DNA of 35,385 bases from positions 1-35,385 of the forward strand of contig DAHVFH010000196.1 in NCBI GenBank assembly GCA_027317105.1, written 5' to 3'. This DNA is from Cytophagales bacterium. Lineage in GTDB: Bacteria > Bacteroidota > Bacteroidia > Cytophagales > Cyclobacteriaceae. The position numbers were made by a program, and so were the translations under genes. The notes under the pieces were generated by a model. It was not told the DNA's origin and searched no databases. It was given only the letters and a program-made list of their open reading frames with translations. Positions 8,429 through 15,418 of the stretch are shown here, one piece after another; position 1 is the first letter of the stretch, and every line of letters begins with the position of its first letter.

Positions 8429-8983
8429 ATGAATTTTATCTACGACCTGCACCGCACTATGATGGCGGAAAAACTGATCTTGGTTTATGAAGGTGACTTC
8501 ACTCAGGAGAGCACCAAATCAATCCTTTCAATGGCAGAACGAAATCTGGATTCTGCCGGAGAGAGTTCGGGCACTAAACGCAAAGTTTTTAATGTCATGG
8601 TCGAAGCACTTCAAAATATCGTGAAGCACAGCAGTGAACAAGGGCTGCAGGCTGGCTCGCTCATTAGTAGAAGCGCTATCTTTATGATCAGCAAAGACGA
8701 CCTGCGCTATTGTGTCATGACGGGCAACCCTATCCCTAAAAGCAGAGTGGCCAAGCTCACCAACAACCTGACGGAGCTCAATAACAAGGATAAAGAAGGC
8801 TTAAAGGAAATGTATAAAGAGATCATCAAAAACACCCAAATATCTGAAAAAGGTGGGGCCGGATTGGGGTTCGTTGACATGGCGCGGAAATCAGGGGAAA
8901 AACTTGGTTTCTCATTTGCCGAAATGGACAGCGAGCACGATTTCTTCTGTTTAAAAGTCACTATCTCTCGCGAAAAAGAATAA
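8429..8983 (+). CDS. siaB: SiaB-family protein kinase (histidine-kinase-like ATPase fold)
   Basis: A 184-residue protein with the GHKL ATP-binding layout: N-box helix VFNVMVEALQNIVKHS with E59 and N63, a G1-like MTGNP (97-101), and the glycine-rich KGGAGLGFVDMARKSG (141-156). Length and motifs match SiaB (DUF6272), the kinase that phosphorylates the SiaC protein on a threonine, opposing the PP2C phosphatase SiaA. No receiver, dimerisation/phosphoacceptor or transmembrane domain is present, so it is a soluble anti-anti-sigma-type switch kinase and not a two-component kinase. It sits 32 nt after the phosphatase gene and 28 nt before the siaC-like gene, which makes the assignment strong. The downstream effect in this organism is unknown. 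Confidence 0.88.
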   Translation: MNFIYDLHRTMMAEKLILVYEGDFTQESTKSILSMAERNLDSAGESSGTKRKVFNVMVEALQNIVKHSSEQGLQAGSLISRSAIFMISKDDLRYCVMTGNPIPKSRVAKLTNNLTELNNKDKEGLKEMYKEIIKNTQISEKGGAGLGFVDMARKSGEKLGFSFAEMDSEHDFFCLKVTISREKE

Positions 8984-9011
8984 CTTAAAAAATTATAAAA
9001 CTGTATCAATC

Positions 9012-9374
9012 ATGGAAATTCTCAATCTGAAAGGAACCGAAGATACCCCTAGCATTCTACTGGATAAAAAGAATGGGATTTTTGAAATAAGCGGACGTTC
9101 ATTGCCCGAAGATTCTGCTGAATTCTATCGTCCCGTGCTAGACTGGATCGGTTCTTATGCTGCCGACCCAAACCCTGCCACTGAGTTTACGCTCAAACTG
9201 GAATACTTTAACACTGCATCTTCTAAGCTGATTCTCGATGTTTTATCAGCCTTAGAAGAAATCAAAGGCATGAAAATTCTTTGGTATTTCCACGATGATG
9301 ATGAAGATATGGAAGAAGCTGGCCAGGAGTTTTCTGAATTGGTAGAAATCCCCTTCGAGTTTAAAACATACTAG
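9012..9374 (+). CDS. siaC: SiaC-family regulatory phosphoprotein (DUF1987)
   Basis: A 120-residue protein with the STAS-like SiaC fold signature: PSILLDKKNGIFEISGRSLPEDS, FYRPVLDWI and LEYFNTASSKLILDVL. T68 in FNTASSK corresponds in position and context to the threonine that SiaB phosphorylates in Pseudomonas aeruginosa SiaC (established there; inferred here). In the known system unphosphorylated SiaC binds and activates the diguanylate cyclase SiaD. No GGDEF protein is encoded in this window, so the partner here must be elsewhere or be a different protein. The acidic C-terminal part (HDDDEDMEEAG) is notable. It is probably cotranscribed with the phosphatase and kinase genes upstream. Confidence 0.9.
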   Translation: MEILNLKGTEDTPSILLDKKNGIFEISGRSLPEDSAEFYRPVLDWIGSYAADPNPATEFTLKLEYFNTASSKLILDVLSALEEIKGMKILWYFHDDDEDMEEAGQEFSELVEIPFEFKTY

Positions 9375-9380
9375 TACAAA

Positions 9381-9460
9381 GTTATCCGTTATCAGTTGAT
9401 CGTTAATCATCTTCATACAATTAACAGGTATAACAGATAACGACTAACAATTAATGATCC
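9381..9460. repeat. imperfect long inverted repeat between siaC and the ABCG gene
   Basis: CGTTATC (9387-9393) is complementary to GATAACG (9436-9442), and GTTAAT (9402-9407) is complementary to ATTAAC (9420-9425). The arms in between match imperfectly. The segment is built from GTTATC/GTTAAC-like words. There is no T tract, so it is not a normal intrinsic terminator. It may partly separate expression of the exporter gene from the sia genes, or be a genome-wide simple repeat. Confidence 0.4.
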
Positions 9461-9467
9461 GAGAAGA

Positions 9468-12400
9468 ATGAGTGAGGAAATCTTAAAAGCGCTCACACAA
9501 CTATTTGCCATTATTACCAAACAAGATGGTGGGGTAACTGAAAATGAGCGCCAATTTGTTATCAATTTTTTTCAACAGGAGCTTGACCAAGATACCGTCA
9601 AGGAATACCTGACCCTGTATGACGATTTTTCAGGTTACAGCAAGCAAGGAACTGGCGATGAAGAAAAGAACAAGCTCACTTCCGTGCGGGATTCTGTTAA
9701 AACGCTTGGCCTTTGCAAAAAGATTAACAGAACCTTAACCCAAAAACAAAAAGTCGTTGTACTCACAAAATTGTTGGAGTTGATTGGCTCCGATAAGAAT
9801 TTCACCCCCCAGCGAATTGAAATTATCAACACGGTTTCAACGGTCTTTAACATTGATCAGGAAGAATACAAATTAGTAGAGACCTTCATCATCGCACAAG
9901 CGGTTGAAGGCCTTAATTTTAAAGATATTCTTTTAGTAAATTCAGCGGAAACAAAATCAGCGGAGAACCAAAAGCACACCCACGCTCACATCGAAGGACA
10001 GTTAATCTTCATGCGGGTAAAAAGTGTGGATATGTATTTCACCAAATACTTGGGCGACCAATCCAATGTGTTGAATGGCTTCATCATGCAGCCCAACAAG
10101 ATTTATTTGTTTTCGCATGGAAGCACAATCAAAACACAAGCCGGCAATGCCTTGTATTACAGCGATTTGGTGGCTCATTTTAATGAAGAAATAAAAACCA
10201 CAAAACTCTCCTTTAACGCCAATATTGAAGAGTTCAAATTCCCCAACGGTGCCATCGGATTGCGCAATGTGGTTATCTCAGAGGGCCCAGGAAAACTTAT
10301 TGGGATTATGGGCGCCAGCGGAGCCGGCAAAACCACATTGCTATTAACCCTAGCCGGCCTAGAAAAACCTTCCAAAGGAGATATCCTAATCAATGGTTAT
10401 AATATCCATACAGAAAAGGATAAGATAGAAGGCGTCATCGGTTTTGTCTCGCAAGATGATTTACTCATTGAAGAACTCACGGTCTACCAGAATCTTTATT
10501 ACAACGCGAAACTATGCTTTTCGAATTTTACCGAAGCGCAATTGCACGAGCGTGTAATGAGCACATTAGAAAATCTTGGGCTCGATCAACGTAAAGATTT
10601 AACGGTTGGTAGCGTACTCGATAAAAAAATTAGCGGAGGGCAACGTAAGCGCCTGAACATTGCCTTGGAATTAATTCGCGAGCCAGCCATCCTCTTTTTG
10701 GATGAACCGACATCAGGTCTTTCTTCGCGCGACTCAGAAAATGTCATTGATTTATTAAAAGAACTTTCTTTAAAAGGAAAATTAATTTTTGTGGTGATCC
10801 ATCAGCCCTCATCAGACATCTATAAAATGTTTGACAAGATGATCATCATGGACACAGGGGGTTTTCTTTCGTATTATGCTCCACCAGTAGAAGCCGTTAC
10901 GTATTTCAAAAAGGCGACCCATCAGGTTGACAGCAATAGGGGTCAATGTGAAACTTGCGGAAATGTAAACCCGGAACAGATATTCAACATCATTGAATCC
11001 AAAGTAGTTGATGAGTACGGTCAACCGACAAATAAAAGAAAGGTTACACCACCACAATGGCACGAAATGTACTTGAAAAGGTTTAACCTTAACAAAGTAG
11101 AGGATGTTAAGGAAAAACCGCCAAGCACATTAAAAATTCCTAGCAAGCTTAGGCAAACCATCATTTTCACTTCACGGGATTTCCTTGCTAAACTTAGCAA
11201 TAAGCAGTATTTGCTCATCAATTTGTTAGAAGCTCCTTTGTTGGCGATTATTCTCACTTTTATCATTAAATACAAAAGTGCGCCCGGAGGCCAAGAATAT
11301 ATCTTCCGGTTCAATGACAATTTTCCCGCGTTTTTACTCATGGCTATTATCGTAGCCTTGTTTATGGGTTTGACGGTGAGTGCAGAAGAAATCATCCGTG
11401 ACCGAAAAATTCTGAAGCGGGAGTCTTTTCTCAATTTAAGCTGGAACAGTTACTTGGTATCCAAACTGAATATACTATTTCTTCTATCCGCCATTCAAAC
11501 TTTCCTTTTCGTTATCGTCAGTAATCTAATCCTAGAAGTACATGGCATGACCTGGGCAATGTGGTTGGTGCTGTTCTCCACTTCGTGTTTCGCCAATGTG
11601 CTTGGTCTAAATATTTCTTCCGCTTTCAACTCTGCGGTTACTGTTTATGTGATGATCCCGTTACTGCTAATTCCTCAAATGATTTTGAGTGGTCTGCTTT
11701 TCCCTTTCGACAAACTAAACAACGTGATCAGCACGAAAGGTAAGGTGCCCCTTGTAGCTGACTTGATGGCCTCGCGTTGGGCTTATGAGGCTATGGCAGT
11801 GTATCAGTTTACAAACAATGATTACGATGCACCTTTCTACAAGTACGAAAGAGAAGAAGCCAAAGCTGACTTTAAGGCGGCTTTTATGGCCGATGAATTA
11901 AAAAAGAGAAATCGCTTTTTAATGGAATACTACGAAACTAAAAATGACTCCATCCGTAGATTGGTGGACAAAAACCTGGCGATCTTAAGGGACAATTTAA
12001 ATGCTGAACCTTATCGGCCTGGATTTGAAAAGGTAAATATTGATGATGACTTCTCGAAAGAGAAATACTCAAAAGTGCGTGGCATGATGCTCGAAAGTTA
12101 TTTTGAGGACTATCGCAAGCATTATCAAAATATCTATAACGACAACGTAAATCTTATCGAAAAGAAGATGGCCTTCTTCGAAAAAAACGGTGTAAAAATC
12201 AATGATGAGAAAAATAGGTACCACAACGAAAGCCTTAGCGATCTTGTTAAAAACATTTCAGTCAAGGATCGTTTACTGGAATATAATGGTAAGTTGATCC
12301 AACAAATTAACCCCATTTTCCAAGGCATTAACCCTACAGGTATTTTAGATTACCGAACCGCCTTTTTTCTCCCAGAAAAAAATCTACTGGGCTTTACGTT

Positions 12401-12551
12401 AAACACGTTCGTTTTCAATATTATTATTATCTGGTCCATGTCGATATTCTTCTATTTAGCACTATATTTAGAATGGCTTCGCAGGATCGTTGATTTTTTC
12501 GGAAATGTTAGTATTCCTGATAAAGTAACCATCCCTTTTCGGAGGAAATAA
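9468..12551 (+). CDS. ABCG-type ABC transporter with N-terminal TerB-like domain
   Basis: A 1027-residue half-transporter (ATPase before membrane domain). Residues 1-145 form an acidic helical TerB-like domain (ITKQDGGVTENERQFV; DKNFTPQRIEIINTV). Residues 170-245 are an unassigned beta-rich stretch. The ATPase spans about 250-480: Walker A GASGAGKTT (282-290), signature ISGGQRKR (388-395), Walker B with LFLDEPTSGL (409-418), H-loop H445. A CETC pair (494-497) follows, then five membrane helices between about 580 and 750, a charged helical region of about 220 residues (750-972), and a last helix about 975-1003. ABCG proteins usually export lipids or hydrophobic compounds; the substrate here is unknown. 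The position after siaC suggests it belongs to the same response, but the 93-nt gap leaves cotranscription open. Confidence 0.85.
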   Translation: MSEEILKALTQLFAIITKQDGGVTENERQFVINFFQQELDQDTVKEYLTLYDDFSGYSKQGTGDEEKNKLTSVRDSVKTLGLCKKINRTLTQKQKVVVLTKLLELIGSDKNFTPQRIEIINTVSTVFNIDQEEYKLVETFIIAQAVEGLNFKDILLVNSAETKSAENQKHTHAHIEGQLIFMRVKSVDMYFTKYLGDQSNVLNGFIMQPNKIYLFSHGSTIKTQAGNALYYSDLVAHFNEEIKTTKLSFNANIEEFKFPNGAIGLRNVVISEGPGKLIGIMGASGAGKTTLLLTLAGLEKPSKGDILINGYNIHTEKDKIEGVIGFVSQDDLLIEELTVYQNLYYNAKLCFSNFTEAQLHERVMSTLENLGLDQRKDLTVGSVLDKKISGGQRKRLNIALELIREPAILFLDEPTSGLSSRDSENVIDLLKELSLKGKLIFVVIHQPSSDIYKMFDKMIIMDTGGFLSYYAPPVEAVTYFKKATHQVDSNRGQCETCGNVNPEQIFNIIESKVVDEYGQPTNKRKVTPPQWHEMYLKRFNLNKVEDVKEKPPSTLKIPSKLRQTIIFTSRDFLAKLSNKQYLLINLLEAPLLAIILTFIIKYKSAPGGQEYIFRFNDNFPAFLLMAIIVALFMGLTVSAEEIIRDRKILKRESFLNLSWNSYLVSKLNILFLLSAIQTFLFVIVSNLILEVHGMTWAMWLVLFSTSCFANVLGLNISSAFNSAVTVYVMIPLLLIPQMILSGLLFPFDKLNNVISTKGKVPLVADLMASRWAYEAMAVYQFTNNDYDAPFYKYEREEAKADFKAAFMADELKKRNRFLMEYYETKNDSIRRLVDKNLAILRDNLNAEPYRPGFEKVNIDDDFSKEKYSKVRGMMLESYFEDYRKHYQNIYNDNVNLIEKKMAFFEKNGVKINDEKNRYHNESLSDLVKNISVKDRLLEYNGKLIQQINPIFQGINPTGILDYRTAFFLPEKNLLGFTLNTFVFNIIIIWSMSIFFYLALYLEWLRRIVDFFGNVSIPDKVTIPFRRK

Positions 12552-12556
12552 AATAT

Positions 12557-12586
12557 TTTGTATCCATTGCTGAATTTTTAATTTTG
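12557..12586 (+). promoter_or_regulatory. promoter of the lipoprotein gene
   Basis: TTTG (12557-12560) and TAATTTTG (12579-12586, full match to TAnnTTTG) are separated by 18 nt, one short of the usual 19-21. The -7 box ends 9 nt before the ATG at 12596, implying an almost leaderless mRNA, or use of the second ATG at 12605. Confidence 0.5.
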
Positions 12587-12595
12587 TAACTAACA

Positions 12596-13501
12596 ATGAA
12601 AGCTATGAGAATTGTAATGATTTGCTTGGTTGCCTCAATCCTTTTGGCCTCCTGCGGCAAAAGCAAAAAACCGGATGAACAGGCTTTTCTTAATAGTTTG
12701 GATTCCGCCAAAAAAGGCCCAACCATTGATGAGGAAGTAATCAACAGTATTTTACAACAAATTCCAAGCCCATTGGAGATTTCAGTTTTGCTTAAAGAAT
12801 CAGGCACCAAATACAATTTTGGGTTGCTCAATACCCCTGAAAATCTCTCAAAATACAATAGCAATTACAAAAAGGCATTGAATTTGGGCATTTATGGGAC
12901 GGACTTGGGGTACACTAACATTTATCAGCAAAATCAAGACGGTATCAAATATTTGGCATCAATAAAGAGCTTGGCGAATGACCTTAACATTGGCCAGTTT
13001 TTTGACATTGAAACCATTGGGCGTTTGGCAACCAATAGCAAAAACCTGGATTCTTTGTTGCTCATCACCACTCAGAATTTCAATGACATCAATCATTACC
13101 TTCAAACACAGGGAAGGGCTAATCTTAGCGTGTTGCTCCTTACTGGAGGTTGGTTGGAAGCGATGCAAATCACTTGTCAGGTGGCAGGAAAAGACCCAAA
13201 AAACAAGGAATTAAAAGAAAAAATTGGAGAACAGAAGATTATCCTTGAACAAATCGTGCTTTTATTTTCTTTTTACAAGGAAGACGAAAACATGGCATCA
13301 TTATGGAAAGATCTTGATGAATTGAAAGCGGCCTTTGATAAGATCAACATTACCTACACCTATAAGGAATCTACCATGGAAGTGGTCAATGGGGTGGCCA
13401 TAATTAAAGACAACAGCACGACTACCATTGATGTTACCGATAAGGACATCCAAAACATCACCAGCATCACGAATTCAATTAGAAATAAAATTGCCAGTTA
13501 A
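12596..13501 (+). CDS. lipoprotein of unknown function (301 aa)
   Basis: Not recognised beyond its export signal. The N-terminus has a basic start, a hydrophobic core and the lipobox LASC, giving lipidation at C20. The mature part is mostly helical (EQAFLNSLDSAKKG, long amphipathic runs) and carries no enzymatic motif. A second ATG at 12605 (codon 4) is an equally good start. The next gene, also for an exported protein, begins 14 nt downstream, so the two are probably cotranscribed. It probably sits in the inner or outer membrane facing the periplasm. Proximity to the ABCG exporter may be functional, but a promoter of its own is visible just upstream. Confidence 0.75.
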   Translation: MKAMRIVMICLVASILLASCGKSKKPDEQAFLNSLDSAKKGPTIDEEVINSILQQIPSPLEISVLLKESGTKYNFGLLNTPENLSKYNSNYKKALNLGIYGTDLGYTNIYQQNQDGIKYLASIKSLANDLNIGQFFDIETIGRLATNSKNLDSLLLITTQNFNDINHYLQTQGRANLSVLLLTGGWLEAMQITCQVAGKDPKNKELKEKIGEQKIILEQIVLLFSFYKEDENMASLWKDLDELKAAFDKINITYTYKESTMEVVNGVAIIKDNSTTTIDVTDKDIQNITSITNSIRNKIAS

Positions 13502-13515
13502 TTACTTATCCATTT

Positions 13516-13947
13516 ATGAAATACGTTATATCTTCAATTTTGTTAGTGTCATTTGTTGGGTTACTATCTATCCAACTTTCAGGGCAATGCAACCCGGATA
13601 GTTTTGCCACGGCCTGTATCCCAAAGCTTGCCACAGGATTTAACTTTTTGAAGAGCTATAAAGTGGATGGCGAAGGGGGAGCCAAAGAAAAAGTGGAATA
13701 CAGTTATGTATTCACCAAAGGCACTCAATATATGATTAATCTGTGTGCCAATGGAGCCGCCACCGATGGAATTGTTGTTACGCTTTTCGATTCTGGACGC
13801 AACAAAGTTGCCACGAGCAAAATCAACGGGCAGTTTATTAGTGCCATTGCATATCCCTGCAATGCAACAGGTATTTACTACATTCAATACACGTTTGATG
13901 GTTCTTCCGGCAAATGTGGAGGAAGTGCACTTGGTTTCAAACGATAA
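13516..13947 (+). CDS. small secreted Cys-containing protein, function unknown (143 aa)
   Basis: A signal peptide (about residues 1-24, ending LSGQ before C25) is followed by a mature domain of about 119 residues predicted to be beta-rich. It has five cysteines (C25, C34, C77, C115, C134), so one or two disulfides are possible. C25 lies at the cut site, but Gln at -1 does not fit a lipobox, so signal peptidase I is more likely than lipidation. Segments such as YSYVFTKGTQYMINLC and GIYYIQYTF suggest a jelly-roll or pre-peptidase-like sandwich (inference). No catalytic motif was seen. It is encoded 14 nt after the lipoprotein gene and ends the rightward run, before a clear terminator. Confidence 0.7.
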   Translation: MKYVISSILLVSFVGLLSIQLSGQCNPDSFATACIPKLATGFNFLKSYKVDGEGGAKEKVEYSYVFTKGTQYMINLCANGAATDGIVVTLFDSGRNKVATSKINGQFISAIAYPCNATGIYYIQYTFDGSSGKCGGSALGFKR

Positions 13948-13971
13948 TCCATCAGGCAGTACTCAAATTAT

Positions 13972-14003
13972 GCCTCGCCAATTTGGCGGGGCTTTTGTTT
14001 TTT
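13972..14003 (+). terminator. intrinsic terminator closing the rightward signalling run
   Basis: GCCTCGCCA (13972-13980) pairs with TGGCGGGGC (13984-13992) in a 9-bp stem with one T-G wobble and a three-base loop. The tract TTTTGTTTTTT follows (13993-14003). This is a textbook structure 25 nt after the secreted-protein stop codon. Confidence 0.9.
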
Positions 14004-14046
14004 AGATAGGAAAGCGGCAAATTGATTTTATTAAAACCAATTATCC

Positions 14047-15207
14047 ATGCGAAAAGTCCTAATCATTGAAGATGAAGCAACCATTAGAGCTGTTCTAAAA
14101 GATATCTTAAAAGATCAAAAAGATTTAAAAATCGATGTTCTGGAAGCCAAAGATGGTGCAGAAGGCTTGGCGATGTTGGAGGCTGATCATTTTGACCTTG
14201 CCTTGTGCGACATCAAAATGCCTCGAATGGACGGCATGGAGGTGCTCCTAAAAGTGAAAGAAAAAGGAATTGAAACTACCTTCATTATGATTTCCGCACA
14301 TGGCACCACCGAACTAGCCGTAGATGCGGTAAAAAATGGTGCTTTTGATTTTTTGCAAAAACCACCAGATCTCAACCGGCTTCTGATTACCGTTCGCAAC
14401 GCGCTCGACAAAAATCTTTTAGTTAAAGAGACCACAAGGCTAAAGAAAAAAATATCGCAAAAATTTGAAATCATCGGGGAATCCAAAGGCATTTCAACCA
14501 TCCTTGCTATGCTCGAAAAAGTTGCCCCTACCGATGCACGCGTGCTTATTACCGGACCAAATGGATCGGGCAAGGAATTGGTAGCCCGGCAACTCCATGA
14601 AAAGAGTGCGCGGTCATCCAATTCATTTGTTGAAGTAAATTGTGCCGCCATTCCCTCAGAACTTATCGAAAGCGAACTATTTGGTCATGAGAAGGGAGCT
14701 TTTACTTCGGCCATCAAACAACGAATTGGCAAATTCGAACAAGCCGATGGAGGCACGCTTTTCCTCGATGAAATTGGTGATATGAGTGTTTCAACCCAAG
14801 CAAAAGTACTGCGGGCGCTCCAGGAGAATAAAATTACAAGAGTCGGTGGTGAAAAAGACATTGAAGTAAATGCCCGCGTTATTGCGGCAACCAATAAAGA
14901 CCTTAAAAAGGAAATTGCCGAAGGTCGCTTTCGCGAAGACCTTTACCACAGACTTGCCGTAATTATCATCATCGTTCCTCCGCTTCGGGAGCGGAAGGAA
15001 GATATTCCTCTCTTAGCGAATAAATTCTTAGAAGAGATTGCAGCCAATTATGGAACTAAGAAAAAAGAAATCGAAAAGACAGCGTTAAAGTTACTCAGTG
15101 AATATCCTTGGAGCGGAAATGTACGCGAACTCAAAAACGTAATGGAGCGATTGGTCATTATGAGCGAAGGCTCAATCAATCAAGCCGAAGTAAAAAAGTA
15201 TCTATAA
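14047..15207 (+). CDS. NtrC-type response regulator (receiver + sigma-54 AAA+ domain) lacking a DNA-binding domain
   Basis: 386 residues. Receiver about 1-120 with acidic pocket EDE (8-10), phosphoacceptor D55 in CDIKMPR and K105 in LQKPP. AAA+ domain about 140-370 with Walker A GPNGSGKE (170-177), the sigma-54 contact loop as GAFTSA (217-222; family norm GAFTGA), Walker B GGTLFLDEIGD (235-245), and the arginine-rich REDLYHRL and WSGNVRELKN regions. The chain ends about 15 residues after the AAA+ lid, so the usual Fis-type helix-turn-helix is absent. It would have to act on sigma-54 RNA polymerase from solution or through a partner. It has its own unit, preceded by a terminator and with no partner kinase adjacent. 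Confidence 0.92.
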   Translation: MRKVLIIEDEATIRAVLKDILKDQKDLKIDVLEAKDGAEGLAMLEADHFDLALCDIKMPRMDGMEVLLKVKEKGIETTFIMISAHGTTELAVDAVKNGAFDFLQKPPDLNRLLITVRNALDKNLLVKETTRLKKKISQKFEIIGESKGISTILAMLEKVAPTDARVLITGPNGSGKELVARQLHEKSARSSNSFVEVNCAAIPSELIESELFGHEKGAFTSAIKQRIGKFEQADGGTLFLDEIGDMSVSTQAKVLRALQENKITRVGGEKDIEVNARVIAATNKDLKKEIAEGRFREDLYHRLAVIIIIVPPLRERKEDIPLLANKFLEEIAANYGTKKKEIEKTALKLLSEYPWSGNVRELKNVMERLVIMSEGSINQAEVKKYL

Positions 15208-15210
15208 GGA

Positions 15211-15327
15211 TTAAATTCTTTTTGTCTCGGTATTTTTTACTTCCTTCTTGCTGTAGGTAGGGCAAGTGTACTGGCTACAAGCGGAAATAAAAGCAACAAG
15301 AGCAATAAAAGCTAAAACTCTTTTCAT
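15211..15327 (-). CDS. 38-residue lipoprotein
   Basis: A short minus-strand gene: MKRVLAFIAL, then VAFISAC with the lipobox Cys at residue 17, then a 21-residue mature peptide beginning CSQYTCPTYSKKEVK and ending TETKRI. The signal sequence is textbook, and a complete Bacteroidota promoter with ideal spacing lies 23 nt upstream, so expression is likely. Small lipoproteins with a CPTY-like segment are, to my recollection, common in this phylum and of unknown function. It lies tail-to-tail with the response regulator gene (3 nt between the stops). Confidence 0.8.
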   Translation of the reverse strand: MKRVLAFIALVAFISACSQYTCPTYSKKEVKNTETKRI

Positions 15328-15349
15328 AGTGGTTTCAATTTGGTCTTAA

Positions 15350-15380
15350 CAAAAGTATAAATCTTTTATTTCCAAACAAA
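15350..15380 (-). promoter_or_regulatory. promoter of the 38-residue lipoprotein gene
   Basis: On the minus strand TTTG (15377-15380), a 19-nt spacer and TACTTTTG (15350-15357) match the Bacteroidota -33/-7 consensus exactly. The box ends 22 nt before the start codon at 15327, giving a leader of roughly 17 nt. Confidence 0.75.
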
Positions 15381-15418
15381 TTTTATCGGTTCTAAATGGC
15401 CATTGGGCGAATATTATT

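Noticed and set aside
8429..9374. Complete SiaABCD biofilm operon
   Set aside because: A, B and C counterparts are present, but no GGDEF-domain gene lies in the window, so the fourth part cannot be claimed.
14187..14651. Open frame of 154 codons on the minus strand
   Set aside because: Antisense to the strongly supported response regulator; Ser-rich translation typical of a shadow frame.
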